64,000 nucleotides of DNA from JAKQIM01 sp964633225 (GCA_964633225.1 CAZWFQ010000003.1:38618-102617); one strand, 5' to 3'. Shown: positions 26,488 to 36,340, counted from the first letter of the stretch. The notes: generated from the sequence alone by a model not told the origin. Program-made: numbers and translations.

Positions 26488-27168
26488 CTAAGCCGCAGCC
26501 GGCGGCTCGAGACCTGAAAGGCTGATGCTGGCAGTCTTGACGCCATAATGCTTGTTCACGCTGATCAAGATGGCCGTCAGACCCTCTACCGTGAGGGCAT
26601 TATCCAGACCGCCGGCAAAATATGCCTGCATCCCACCGGCTTTCGCCAGGTCAATCACCTGCTGGGCGGCATCAGCCGAATCTGAACACACCAGCACGTC
26701 CGTTGCAATCTGCCCACCCAGATTCTTCTTCAAGGCATGCGACGGAACATTCTGGAAGGCCGCCACCACCTGCACGCCCGTCCCCAGGATATTCTGTGCC
26801 AGGCGGGCCGCTGAGGGCGGTTCGGGCGGACGCGGATCTCTGAAATCTACCCGGGCAGTGGCATCCACCAATATCTTCCCCTGCAGGGCATCTTTCAGGC
26901 CTTCCAGCGCAGCCTGGTGAGCAGACTGAACCACGGTGAGGACGCTGATATCGGCCTGGCGGGCGGCATCAGCATTCTCTACGCCGCTGACACTCTCCAA
27001 GCCCAACTGCGCATTCAACTCAGCGGCGGTGGCCTGGGCTTTCTCTGCCTGCCGCGAACCGATGATCACTTTGTAACCGGCATATGCCCACCGCAGGGCA
27101 AGTCCTGGGCCTTCTTTCCCTGTTCCACCCAAAATGGCGATGGTGGGGAGATTGTTTGCTTGTGTCAT
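26488..27168 (-). CDS. npdG: NADPH-dependent F420 reductase
   Basis: The 226-residue protein has an N-terminal Rossmann fold TIAILGGTGKEGPGLALRWA and GSRQAEKAQ, where the Ser-Arg pair favours NADPH, and the later NILGTGVQVVAAFQNVP region shared with archaeal and bacterial F420:NADPH oxidoreductases. It moves hydride between NADPH and F420 and so connects F420 to general metabolism. AGGAGGT stands directly before the ATG. Presence beside cofE, cofD and cofC supports the call. Confidence 0.92.
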   Translation of the reverse strand: MTQANNLPTIAILGGTGKEGPGLALRWAYAGYKVIIGSRQAEKAQATAAELNAQLGLESVSGVENADAARQADISVLTVVQSAHQAALEGLKDALQGKILVDATARVDFRDPRPPEPPSAARLAQNILGTGVQVVAAFQNVPSHALKKNLGGQIATDVLVCSDSADAAQQVIDLAKAGGMQAYFAGGLDNALTVEGLTAILISVNKHYGVKTASISLSGLEPPAAA

Positions 27169-27229
27169 ATTACCTCCTGATAAATTACTTCTCTGAGATC
27201 TGGTCCTGCCGGGTGGATGAACTCAACGT

Positions 27230-28564
27230 TCAAACATTACTGCTGTAGCGCTGCCACACCTTTTCGGCCACGGTGCGCGCCTGTGCGCTGATGGCTTCTT
27301 CGTCCAGCCCCAACAGCTTGCGATCGCGCATCAACACCTGCCCCCCCACCATGGTCATGGTGACCATGCTATCGTGGAAGCCGAAGAGCATCTGCCAGGG
27401 CAGGTTGCCCTCGGTCAGGGGCGTGTAGGGATGATAATCGACAAAGATCAGGTCAGCATGCGCACCCGGTTCCAGCACGCCCACCTTGCCAAAAAACGTC
27501 TCTGCCAGGGCCGCATTGTTGTAGGCTGCCATCTGCACCACGTGGCTGCCGTTCATACAGCGCGGATCGCGGTGCCAGAGTTTATGCGCCAGGTAAGCAG
27601 CCTTCCAGTCTTCCCACATAGCATTTGAGAAGCCGTCATTGCCCAACCCCACGCGCACCCCGGCCTCTAGCATGGCCTCGACCGGCGGCAGCCCTACACC
27701 GTTGTTCATATTTGAACGCGGCTGGTGCGTGACCCAGGTATTCGTCTCAGCCAGCAATTGGATCTCCTCTACACTGACGTGCACGGCATGCACCACAATG
27801 CTGTGCGGGCCAAGCAAACCATGCTGCTGCAGCCGGTTGACCACCGGCAGGCCGCATTTGGTCAGGCTGTCTTGCTCATCCACCTCATGTTCAGCCACAT
27901 GGATGTGAAAGCCAACCTCTTGGGGGGCGGCCTGGCGGCAGTCTGCCAGGGTCTGTTCAGACAAGGTCAGGCTGGCATGCAGGCCAAAAGTGGCCGCCAG
28001 ACGCGGGCTGGGCTGGCCTTTCAAGCGGTTGATAAAGCGCATGTTCTCGGCAATCCCGGCCTGAGCCCCCGCCAACCCGTTGCGGTCGGTCACTTCATAA
28101 CACAAAGATGCCCGCACACCGGCCTGCTCCACCGCCTCAGCAATTACGTCCAGCGAACCATCGATGAAGTTGGGCGAGGCATGGTGGTCGATAAGGGTGG
28201 TGGTACCGTGGCGGATGGCATCCACCAGGCAGACCAGGGCCGAGTAACGCACGGCTTCCTCGTCCAAAGCCAGGTCTAACGGCCACCACAGCTTCTGCAA
28301 GATCTCTGGAAAATCCTTGGCTGGCGCGCCCGGTATTGCCATGCCGCGCGCAAAGGCTCCATAGAAATGGGTGTGGGCACAAATATTGCCCGGCATCACA
28401 TATTGGCCCTGGGCATCCAATTGTTCTGCTTGCGGATAGCGTGCCAGGAGTTCGGCCTGCGGGCCGATGGCAGCAATCAGGCCATCTTGAACATACAGGG
28501 CCTGCCCGTCCAATACCTGGTTAGGCTGACCCCAAGTGATCAGTTTTCCGTTCGTTATCAGCAT
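27230..28564 (-). CDS. ssnA: SsnA-type amidohydrolase
   Basis: The 444-residue protein is a metal-dependent amidohydrolase with the N-terminal composite domain (MLITNGKLITWG), AHTHFYGAFARGM, IDHHASPNFI, HIHVAEHE, VHAVHVS and LGNDGFSN, which hold the metal-binding His and Asp residues. The YSALVCLVDAIRHGTTTLIDHH and HQPRSNMNNGVG regions match E. coli SsnA closely; there ssnA stands next to the XdhD-type hydroxylase genes, as here. It probably deaminates or opens a purine-like or other N-heterocycle. The ATG at 28564 with GGAGG 5 nt upstream is chosen. Confidence 0.88.
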   Translation of the reverse strand: MLITNGKLITWGQPNQVLDGQALYVQDGLIAAIGPQAELLARYPQAEQLDAQGQYVMPGNICAHTHFYGAFARGMAIPGAPAKDFPEILQKLWWPLDLALDEEAVRYSALVCLVDAIRHGTTTLIDHHASPNFIDGSLDVIAEAVEQAGVRASLCYEVTDRNGLAGAQAGIAENMRFINRLKGQPSPRLAATFGLHASLTLSEQTLADCRQAAPQEVGFHIHVAEHEVDEQDSLTKCGLPVVNRLQQHGLLGPHSIVVHAVHVSVEEIQLLAETNTWVTHQPRSNMNNGVGLPPVEAMLEAGVRVGLGNDGFSNAMWEDWKAAYLAHKLWHRDPRCMNGSHVVQMAAYNNAALAETFFGKVGVLEPGAHADLIFVDYHPYTPLTEGNLPWQMLFGFHDSMVTMTMVGGQVLMRDRKLLGLDEEAISAQARTVAEKVWQRYSSNV

Positions 28565-28575
28565 CACAGCCTCCA

Positions 28576-29208
28576 TCAATCAAATACGGTCGGCAAGGTA
28601 GAGTCATTGTACGCCGCAAAGACATCCCGCAGAATACGCGGTGGGGTGCGCTCGCCCGAGAGCTCGCCTGGGATATCTTGCTGTGCAAAGAAAGCCACTT
28701 CAGTTGTCTCATTACTGGGTGTAGGCTGACCGCTTAATAAATCACACAGAAAGACAAGCTTGAAGGCATGGAATAATTCTACCGGCCCAAAGCGGTTGCA
28801 GTCATAGATGCCCACCACCCGCCGGGCCTTGACTTTGAACCCGGCTTCTTCCCACACCTCTCGCTCTGATGCTTCAGAGGGCACATCGCCCACATCCGCC
28901 CAGCCGCCCGGCAGAGTCCAGCCGCCATCTATCCGCTCGCGCACCATCAGCAGTTTGCCATCTTGGAAAACCGCCCCCCGCACATCGATGCGCGGGGTAG
29001 CATACCCAATCTGGGCCTTAAAAATGCTGCTCAAGGCCGCAAAATCCAGGCCGGCATACTCGCTGATCATCTCAGCCGCAATCTCATGCAAGCGCTGGTA
29101 GCGTTGGCGTTGAAAGTCGTCTTTGGCGTAATTGTTGCCGGTTTGGGCCAGTGCCTGAATCTCACGCGCCCATTCCAGCCAGCGAGGAGTGGTCACCGGA
29201 TCGGTCAT
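28576..29208 (-). CDS. Nudix hydrolase with N-terminal extension
   Basis: The 210-residue protein has a helical N-terminal region of about 65 residues and a Nudix domain whose box GGWADVGDVPSEASEREVWEEAG (residues about 106-128, here described in parts: GGWADVGD then REVWEEAG) fits the consensus. The extension plus box is typical of a Nudix subgroup related to ADP-ribose or NADH pyrophosphatases. The exact nucleotide substrate is unknown. The start overlaps the stop of the hydroxylase gene (ATGA), so translation is coupled. Confidence 0.85.
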   Translation of the reverse strand: MTDPVTTPRWLEWAREIQALAQTGNNYAKDDFQRQRYQRLHEIAAEMISEYAGLDFAALSSIFKAQIGYATPRIDVRGAVFQDGKLLMVRERIDGGWTLPGGWADVGDVPSEASEREVWEEAGFKVKARRVVGIYDCNRFGPVELFHAFKLVFLCDLLSGQPTPSNETTEVAFFAQQDIPGELSGERTPPRILRDVFAAYNDSTLPTVFD

Positions 29209-32003
29209 AGGGCTGCCAATACCTGCTCCTGATCCACCGGTAACCTGTCGACACGCACACCCACGGCGTGATAAATAGCATTGGTGATGGCAGGCGTGGT
29301 GGGAATACTGACCAGTTCACCCACTCCCTTGGCGCCATAGGGACCTTCAGCCGTAGGGTGCTCAACCACAATCGAGACGATCTCGGGCGTCAGCTCGATC
29401 GAAGGGATGCGGTAGCGCGCCAGGCGATCAGTGATGACCTGGCCATTTTCTACCACAAACTGCTCGGTGAGGGCATTTCCCAGGCCCATCATGGCCCCGC
29501 CTTCCACCTGCCCCTGCAAACCCAACGGATTGAGCGCGCGCCCCACATCGTTGGCGGCGATCAGGCACAGCACACGTACTTCACCGGTCAGGGTATTCAC
29601 TTCCACCTGGGCTGCCTGGGCGGCAAAGCCATAGGCAAAGTGCATCTTGCCGCCTTCGCCCAGCGGATTGGTGGTTGGGGCCCAATACTCATACAGTGCG
29701 CGCGGCTGACGGCCTTCGGCCTTGAGCAGCGCCACCACCTCGCCCAAGGGCAGGCGTTGATCGCCCACCTGGGCCAACCCTTCCACAAAGCGCACTTGCT
29801 CTGGGGGGCAGTCATACTTTTCCGCCAGGCTGCTGGCAAGCGCCTGGCGCAACGCCTGGGCGGCATGCCGGGCAGCATTGCCCGTCACATAGGTCTGGCG
29901 TGAAGCCGTAGTAGGGCCGCCGTCGGGCGTCAGGTCTGTATCCATCACCAGCACCCGCACCCGCCCCGGCGCCACCTGAAACTCTTCTGCCACGGTCATT
30001 TGCAAGATGGTCACCAAGCCCTGGCCCAGCTCAGCCGACGAGGTGCGCACTTCCAAAGAGCCATCAGGGTACAATTCTACTTCGGCCCCGGCCTTATCAG
30101 GCGCGCCCCCGCCCAGGCCAGTATTCTTATAGGCCACAGCAAAGCCCCAGGCCCGCCGTTTGTGCGGCTCGCCAGCCACCGCCTGCGCCTTGAAAGGCTG
30201 GTCGCCAGCCCGGCGGCGCATTTCAGCTTCAACACGCTGGATGCACTCCAACAGTCCAACACTCTCGTCCAACACCTGGCCTGTATTGGTCACGCTGCCC
30301 ACGCGCAGCGCATTCATGCGCCGTAATTCCACCGGGTCCAGGCCAAGCTTCTCCGCCAGCATGTCCATCATGCTCTCAACGGCAAAGGCCGATTGGGTCA
30401 CGCCAAAGCCTCGGAAAGCCCCCGCAGGCGGGTTATTGGTATACATGGCATAACAATCGGCGCGGGCATGGGGTGATTCGTAAGGCCCCGAAGAATGGGT
30501 GGTGGCGCGCGTCAGCACTTTTTCGCCCAGCGAAGCATAAGCCCCGGTATCGCCATACAACTCCGTCTCAACAGCCGTCAGCGTCCCATCCTTGCGCGCC
30601 CCCACCTTCACCCGGATCTGGGTGGCGTGGCGCTTGGGGTGCACCAGCAGGCTCTCGTGCCGGTCAAACAACAGCTTGACCGGCCGGCCTGTGGCCTGGG
30701 CCAATAGCGCGGCGTGGATCTGCCCGGCAATATCTTCCTTACCGCCAAAACCACCCCCGATCAATTGGCCGATGATGCGCACCCGATCTTCTGACCATCC
30801 CAGGGCGCGTGCCACCTGGTTGCGGTCAGCATATGGGATTTGAGAACCAACATACACTTCCATACGCTGAATCCCAGCATCATGTTCGTCTGGAACAAGA
30901 CGGGCAATGCTGCACTCAGGTTCTAAAAATGCGTGGTCGGTAATGGCGGTATAGAAGGTATGTTCCATCACCACGTCTGCTTGAGCAAAGCCTTCGCTCA
31001 CGTCGCCCTTGCGCACCTTGATGTGCTTGAGCAAGTTGCCGCCAGCGTGCAGGCTGGGGGCATCGGCCTGGCGTGCCTGCACTGGGCCAGCGACCACCGG
31101 CTGGAGGTCGTATTCTACCGCGATCAACTCCAGCGCTTGCAGGGCAATCTCGCGCTGCTCAGCAGCAACAATGGCAATCGCATCCCCCACGTAACGCACC
31201 CGCTCACCTACCCCCACCATCACTGGCCAATCGGGGATCACAATGCCGTGCTGGCGCTCGCCGGGCAGGTCGGCGGCAGTCAACACCGCCGCCACGCCGG
31301 GCAAAGCGCGGGCCTTTTCCACATCAAGTGTCTTCAAAAAGGCGTGCGGCACACCCGCCCGCTTGACACAGGCATGCAGCATGCCCTCAAATTGCACATC
31401 ATCCGTGAACCTGGCAGCCCCAGTCACTTTTGCCACCGCATCTGGGCGGGGCTGGTGGTGACCAATGGTAGCATATGCGTCCGCCTGGCCCGAATTTGCC
31501 ACGTTGGGAGGCGGCACAGGCTCGCCCGTGCGCAGAGCATAGGCCGCCGCCTGGATGGCCCGCACAATAGTGGGGTAACCGGCACAGCGGCAGAGAGTAT
31601 CTTTGAGGGCATGGCGGATCTCAGCCTCACTAGGGTCGGGCTTGGCCTGTAACAGTGCGCCAGCGGTCATGATCTGCCCGGGGATGCAAAAGCCACACTG
31701 CACCGCACCATGCAGCACAAAGGCCTGCTGAAGCGGGTGCAGGTCTTCAATGCGGGCATCTGCGCCCGCTACAGCCGACAGCCCTTCAATGGTCAGCACG
31801 TCTTTGCCTTCCACCCGCGCAGCCGGGTAGCTGCAAGACAGCACTGGCAGCCCATCCACCAACACAGTACACGCGCCACACTCAGCTTCGTTGCAGCCGA
31901 TCTTGGTGCCGGTCAGGCCCAGGCGATTGCGCAGCAAATCTGCCAGCATCTCGCCAGGCAAAGGATCCAGGTTATATGCGGTTCCGTTAACGTGGAAGTT
32001 CAT
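29205..32003 (-). CDS. XdhD-like molybdenum hydroxylase, fused 2Fe-2S and molybdopterin subunits
   Basis: The 932-residue protein has an N-terminal 2Fe-2S region (CNEAECGACTVL, QCGFCIPGQ, CRCAGYPT) and a molybdopterin subunit with IGGGFGGKED and, near the end, AKGVGELVS with the catalytic Glu. Size and order match E. coli XdhD, and the neighbours (YgfM-like FAD subunit and SsnA) match that E. coli cluster too. The AFRGFG loop excludes form I CO dehydrogenase. It would hydroxylate an N-heterocycle such as a purine; electrons pass through Fe-S to the FAD subunit, whose gene overlaps it by 17 nt. Confidence 0.9.
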   Translation of the reverse strand: MNFHVNGTAYNLDPLPGEMLADLLRNRLGLTGTKIGCNEAECGACTVLVDGLPVLSCSYPAARVEGKDVLTIEGLSAVAGADARIEDLHPLQQAFVLHGAVQCGFCIPGQIMTAGALLQAKPDPSEAEIRHALKDTLCRCAGYPTIVRAIQAAAYALRTGEPVPPPNVANSGQADAYATIGHHQPRPDAVAKVTGAARFTDDVQFEGMLHACVKRAGVPHAFLKTLDVEKARALPGVAAVLTAADLPGERQHGIVIPDWPVMVGVGERVRYVGDAIAIVAAEQREIALQALELIAVEYDLQPVVAGPVQARQADAPSLHAGGNLLKHIKVRKGDVSEGFAQADVVMEHTFYTAITDHAFLEPECSIARLVPDEHDAGIQRMEVYVGSQIPYADRNQVARALGWSEDRVRIIGQLIGGGFGGKEDIAGQIHAALLAQATGRPVKLLFDRHESLLVHPKRHATQIRVKVGARKDGTLTAVETELYGDTGAYASLGEKVLTRATTHSSGPYESPHARADCYAMYTNNPPAGAFRGFGVTQSAFAVESMMDMLAEKLGLDPVELRRMNALRVGSVTNTGQVLDESVGLLECIQRVEAEMRRRAGDQPFKAQAVAGEPHKRRAWGFAVAYKNTGLGGGAPDKAGAEVELYPDGSLEVRTSSAELGQGLVTILQMTVAEEFQVAPGRVRVLVMDTDLTPDGGPTTASRQTYVTGNAARHAAQALRQALASSLAEKYDCPPEQVRFVEGLAQVGDQRLPLGEVVALLKAEGRQPRALYEYWAPTTNPLGEGGKMHFAYGFAAQAAQVEVNTLTGEVRVLCLIAANDVGRALNPLGLQGQVEGGAMMGLGNALTEQFVVENGQVITDRLARYRIPSIELTPEIVSIVVEHPTAEGPYGAKGVGELVSIPTTPAITNAIYHAVGVRVDRLPVDQEQVLAAL

Positions 32004-32874
32004 TACCAGCCCTTTCCCAGGCTAACGCCAGCACCTGGCGCAGCAGCACACCCGCCAAATGACGGCGGTATTCTGCCGTGGCGCGCTGCGGGCTGGTGCG
32101 GAAGCGTGCCTCACCCAACAAGGCTTCGTTGGCTTTTGCCAGGGCAGGCTCGTCCAACGGCTGTCCGAGCAACGCTTGCTCGGTTTGCAAGGCGCGCAAG
32201 GGCTTCAAGCCGGCAGGACCGATCGCAATTCGCACGCCCGCCAGGCGGTTGCCATCGCGCTGCAGCCAGGCCGCCAGGTTCAACACAGGCAGCGCCACCC
32301 CTTGGGGGCGCATCACCCGCCGGAAGGCTGATGCCTGGCCCGGCTGGCTCAAGGGCAGCCAGAAGCCCACCAACAGCTCCCTGCTTTCGGTCAATATCGA
32401 GCGCCCCGGCCCCAGGTAGAGATCGGTGATAGGCACAGTGCGCCTGCCGCTGCACCCAGCCAGTTCAGCCTGGGCATCCAGGGCGTGGAGAGCAATGCTG
32501 CCATCCGCAGCCGGCAGGGCATGCGCCACATTGCCGCCCAGGGTCGCCACGTTGCGCACCTGCGGCCCCCCCACCTGCCCGCAAGCCTCCACCAAAGCCT
32601 GGGCATGTTGGCACACCAGGGGCGCATCCACCAGGCGGTGCAAGGGTACAGCCGCGCCAATGAACAGCCGCTCACCGGTCACTTCAATGGTTTTTAGCTC
32701 AGGGATTTGGGTAATGTCGACCAGGGTGTCGACAGCAGCCTGGCGTCCCTGCTGTAACTCTAACAGCAGGTCGGTTCCACCAGCTACCAGGCGCGCCGGG
32801 CCGCTGGCTTTTGCCAGGGCTTGTAAGGCGTCTTCGATACTATGAGCAAGATAGTAACAGTTCCAGATGGTCAT
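31987..32874 (-). CDS. FAD-binding subunit of the XdhD-like hydroxylase (YgfM-like)
   Basis: The 295-residue protein starts MTIWNCYYLAHSIEDALQAL and has VAGGTDLLLELQQG near 32 and NVATLGGNVAHALPAADGSI near 103, the two FAD-binding loops of CoxM/XdhB proteins. It overlaps the next gene by 17 nt, so the two subunits are made together. An in-frame GTG at 32937 is possible but its extension does not look like family sequence. It is the first gene of the 10-gene F420/hydroxylase run and begins about 110 nt after a strong hairpin. Confidence 0.87.
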   Translation of the reverse strand: MTIWNCYYLAHSIEDALQALAKASGPARLVAGGTDLLLELQQGRQAAVDTLVDITQIPELKTIEVTGERLFIGAAVPLHRLVDAPLVCQHAQALVEACGQVGGPQVRNVATLGGNVAHALPAADGSIALHALDAQAELAGCSGRRTVPITDLYLGPGRSILTESRELLVGFWLPLSQPGQASAFRRVMRPQGVALPVLNLAAWLQRDGNRLAGVRIAIGPAGLKPLRALQTEQALLGQPLDEPALAKANEALLGEARFRTSPQRATAEYRRHLAGVLLRQVLALAWERAGNELPR

Positions 32875-32979
32875 CGAATCGGCGAGATGGCGGTACTTTT
32901 CGACGGGCCGGCTGCCCGACGCCGGCGCAAGATTCACTTGCGACGACCGCCGATCCGGTGCTAAGATTATAATCTAAAT

Positions 32980-33029
32980 CCGAAAACGAGTGTGAGACTG
33001 GTTGCGCATCGTCTCACACTCGTTTTCGG
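32980..33029. terminator. 19-bp perfect stem-loop across a stop codon
   Basis: Arms 32980-32998 and 33011-33029 pair without mismatch around a 12-nt loop. The right arm covers the last codons and the stop (33014-33016) of the SARP gene. On the minus strand the stem is followed by GATTTAGATTAT, which is AT-rich but has no clean T-run. It probably ends the SARP mRNA before the F420/hydroxylase operon starts at 32874. Confidence 0.7.
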
Positions 33030-36000
33030 GAGGCCACGATCTCTGCCAGGCTGAGGCACATGCCGCGGGCCTGGGCATCTGCCAACCGTTCAGCCGGGAT
33101 CTTATCACGCAGGTGTTCGAGCAAACCGCTGGCCTTTTGATGGGTTTGCTCGTCGAGGCCGGTCTGCTGCAGGGCAAAGGACAGCAGTTCAACTGTACCT
33201 TCCATCTGTCCATCCAACGACAATGCCTCTGCAATCCCACATAATACATCCACTGCCACGGGGGTCAGTTCAATCTCCACCGCCAGGGCCAGGGCTTCAT
33301 CATAATATTGGCAGGCGCGGCCAGGATTGCCCCGCGTCACCCACAAGTTGCCCAGGCTGTTCAAAGCATACAGGATGCTTTTCCGATCGCTTGCCTGGCG
33401 GCTCATTGCCAGGCTCTGGTCATAGTGCAGCATGGCATTCTCGTATTCGCCCAGTGCTTTCTCCACATCCCCCAGGTGCTTGAGGGTGCTGGCAATGCCC
33501 CACTGAAAGCCAATTTCCCGACAAATTGCCAGGCATTCCAGGCGCAGGTCACGCGCCCGTACAAATTCTTCGTGGATGTAGGCGATAATGCTCATGTTCT
33601 GCAGGCAGCGTGCCATCCCAGACCGGTCACTGATTTCGCGGAAGCATTCCAGGGCCTGCTTGAAATACGCCTCTGCCTGGTCATAATCTCCCAATACTCC
33701 ATTCAAGACACCCAGGCTGTTGAAGGCCATCGCCATACCCCAGGCATTTTCCAGGCGGCCGTACAGCGCTAATGCCTGCATGGTAAGGGCTTTGGCCTGC
33801 TCCATATCGCCACGCATGCGGCTAACGTTAGATAGGGTATCGAGCAGCAGCGCAGCATTAAACAGGCTGCCAGCCTTTTCGTTTGCAACACGTGCTTCAT
33901 CCAGGTATTGTTGGGCCAGGGCCAGGTCGCCGTGGTTAAACGCCAGGTCGCCTAACAGGCGCAGCCCCAGGGTGATCTCATGATAATCTTCCCTCAGACG
34001 CAGCAGTTCCAGGCCGCGCGCCAATAAAGCCTGGGCCTGGTCACCGTGGCTCAGCCTGGCCGCGAACATGCCCTGGCGCAGCATCAGGCTGCCCAGCAAC
34101 CCTTCCATCCCATCCACCCGGTGGCGCCCCTTTTCCACCGCTGCCACAGCCGCAGCAAACATTTCCAACCCCTCTTGGAACCAGGAATGGATCTCGTAGA
34201 ATTGGCCCAGGCCGTTCAGCACAATCACCATCTGTGCAGACTGCCCCAGGGGGAGCATTTCTCCTTCCGGCACCCCCAAGGCAAGCATCGCCGTTCCCCA
34301 CTGCCAGGCAGCGCGAATATTTTGGATATTAGCCCCGATGACTGCCAGGGCATGTTTTTGCTCCTTGCCCACCAGGGCCGGGCCATGCTCTGCCAGGAGA
34401 TCAAAATAAAACGCACCATGCGCCTGCTGCACAGCCTGGTAATCCGCCGGGTCAGCTTGTAAATGCTCTTCAGCAAACTGCTGCACAGCCCGGTGCAGGC
34501 CGTAATTTCCGGCTGCCAGGCGGCGCACCAGGCTGCGCTCCACCAAACCCGTCAAAACCTCCCCGCTGGCTCCTGCCACCTGGGCAGCCGCCTCTGCAGA
34601 GAATTCGCCCCGAAACACCGCCAGGCGTGCAAACACAGCCTGTGCCACCGGCTCCAGCAAATCCCAGGAATGGTCAAATGCCGCCCGTAAACTGCGGTGG
34701 CGCTCGGGCATGTCGCGCAAGCGGGCGGTGGCAATATCCAGGCCCTGCGCCAACTGTGCAGCAATCTCTTCACAAGATTGCACCCGTACCCAAGAGCCCA
34801 CCAACTCGATCCCCAGAGGCAGGCCTTCCAACAGTTGGCAAATGCGCAGCACAGGCAGGTATTCTCTTTGCAGGTCAAAACGCGGCTGGATGCGCCGCGC
34901 CGTCTGCTCAAATAAGAGCAGGGCGCTGTGCTCCCCCACCGGTACACCGGCAGGGGTTCCATCTTCTGGGTACGCCAACCCTTCCACTTCCAACACGCAC
35001 TCCAGGCGCAGGCTCAAGGGTTGGCGCGTGGTGGTGATGATCTTAAGCCCAGGGGCGCGTTCTAACATATCGGCTACCAACCCGGCTGCATCCAACAAGT
35101 GCTCGAAGTTGTCCAGCACCAACAAGATCTGCTTTTCTTGCAAGAAATTGAGCAGTTGAGCTTCTGGGGCTTCTCGGCTGTAAAACCGGAGCTGTACGGC
35201 TTCCGCAATCGCCGGAGCCACCTGGCTGGCAGATGTCAATGGCGATAATTTCACCAGGTAGACCCCGTTCTCAAACAACCCCACCTGCGTCGCAGCCGCC
35301 TCCAAAGCCAGGCGCGTCTTGCCGCTGCCGCCCGGGCCCACCAGGGTCAGCAGGCGGCAAGAGACATTTGCCAGGCTATCTGCCATGGCGTCTAATTCGG
35401 TCACCCGCCCAACCAGGGGCGTGGCTGGCTGCGGCAGGTTTTTCAAAGAGGGCCGGAACCGCGGCCGCAGCAGTTCATCATTGACCGCCGCAGGTGCAGC
35501 CCCGGTTTGCGCCAGGTGGGCGCGGATCGCAGCCGACAATCGCACGGTTTCTGTCGCCGGCTCTACCCCCATCTGCTCGCTCAGATAACGGCGGCAGACA
35601 GTAAACTGCGCCTGTGCTGCCGCCCACTGCCCATCCAGGGCCAGCAAACGCATCAACTCACTATGGGCCTGCTCTTCCCAAGGTGCCAGGTTGATCAATT
35701 GCGCTGCATCCTGGGCCGCCAGGGCAAATTCAGCCCGCCGCTCGTGGTATTCTACCAGGCGCGTCAGCACCTCGATCTGCTGCCGGCTAAGCTCCTCGCG
35801 CAGCATGCTGGCCCACTCGTCAAACAAGGGCCCCCCGCTCAAGTAGAACTGGTCCAGGAACCCGCCCCGGTAAAGCGCAGCTGCCTTCCGCAGGCGGCGA
35901 AAATTGACCCCTTGCTGGCCTCCCCCGCGCCCCTTACTGCTTTGGTAATGCGCCAATGCAGCCTGCACATCTTCTCGGTAAGCCCGCACATCCAGCCAAT

Positions 36001-36334
36001 GATCGCAGTCGGGATTGAACTGGACGCTGCCATCTGGCTGGACCAGCAGAAATGGCCGGTTGGCAGGCGTGCCATCCCCCCCCTGCGGCACAGCACCGGC
36101 ATCCTCCTTCAACGCCTTGCGCAAATTTGAAAGCGCCTGCCGCAAGCTGTGCAGAGCCTTATCTTCCGGTTGGTCTGACCACAACAATCCAGCCAGGTGT
36201 TCTCGGCGGTGAGAGCGCTGATTTTCAACCATCAGGTAGATCAATAAAGCCCTAACCTTATCAGAAGCAAAGGCTTGGAGCGGCCGCCCATCCAATTCCG
36301 CGGCGAAGGAACCCAGGCAGGTCATGCGCAGCAT
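33014..36334 (-). CDS. SARP-type transcriptional activator with NB-ARC ATPase and TPRs
   Basis: The protein of about 1106 residues begins with an OmpR-like winged helix (TCLGSFAAELDGRPLQAF, then RREHLAGLLWSDQPEDKALHSLRQALSNLRKAL described in parts: LAGLLWSD and LRQALSNLRKAL), followed by a bacterial transcriptional activation domain (about 100-270), a P-loop ATPase (LVGPGGSGKTRLALEAA; Walker B LLVLDNFEHL) and many TPR repeats up to the C-terminus. This is the AfsR-like layout. ATP binding and a signal sensed by the TPRs would control DNA binding. The ATG is only 6 nt after a TATTAT box. A matching direct-repeat operator lies in the divergent promoter at 36393-36424. Confidence 0.9.
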   Translation of the reverse strand: MLRMTCLGSFAAELDGRPLQAFASDKVRALLIYLMVENQRSHRREHLAGLLWSDQPEDKALHSLRQALSNLRKALKEDAGAVPQGGDGTPANRPFLLVQPDGSVQFNPDCDHWLDVRAYREDVQAALAHYQSSKGRGGGQQGVNFRRLRKAAALYRGGFLDQFYLSGGPLFDEWASMLREELSRQQIEVLTRLVEYHERRAEFALAAQDAAQLINLAPWEEQAHSELMRLLALDGQWAAAQAQFTVCRRYLSEQMGVEPATETVRLSAAIRAHLAQTGAAPAAVNDELLRPRFRPSLKNLPQPATPLVGRVTELDAMADSLANVSCRLLTLVGPGGSGKTRLALEAAATQVGLFENGVYLVKLSPLTSASQVAPAIAEAVQLRFYSREAPEAQLLNFLQEKQILLVLDNFEHLLDAAGLVADMLERAPGLKIITTTRQPLSLRLECVLEVEGLAYPEDGTPAGVPVGEHSALLLFEQTARRIQPRFDLQREYLPVLRICQLLEGLPLGIELVGSWVRVQSCEEIAAQLAQGLDIATARLRDMPERHRSLRAAFDHSWDLLEPVAQAVFARLAVFRGEFSAEAAAQVAGASGEVLTGLVERSLVRRLAAGNYGLHRAVQQFAEEHLQADPADYQAVQQAHGAFYFDLLAEHGPALVGKEQKHALAVIGANIQNIRAAWQWGTAMLALGVPEGEMLPLGQSAQMVIVLNGLGQFYEIHSWFQEGLEMFAAAVAAVEKGRHRVDGMEGLLGSLMLRQGMFAARLSHGDQAQALLARGLELLRLREDYHEITLGLRLLGDLAFNHGDLALAQQYLDEARVANEKAGSLFNAALLLDTLSNVSRMRGDMEQAKALTMQALALYGRLENAWGMAMAFNSLGVLNGVLGDYDQAEAYFKQALECFREISDRSGMARCLQNMSIIAYIHEEFVRARDLRLECLAICREIGFQWGIASTLKHLGDVEKALGEYENAMLHYDQSLAMSRQASDRKSILYALNSLGNLWVTRGNPGRACQYYDEALALAVEIELTPVAVDVLCGIAEALSLDGQMEGTVELLSFALQQTGLDEQTHQKASGLLEHLRDKIPAERLADAQARGMCLSLAEIVASRKRV

Positions 36335-36340
36335 TGTCAA

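Noticed and set aside
30933..32429. Long plus-strand frames of about 239 codons each
   Set aside because: Antisense shadows of the GC-rich hydroxylase and FAD subunit genes, without ribosome sites or family motifs.
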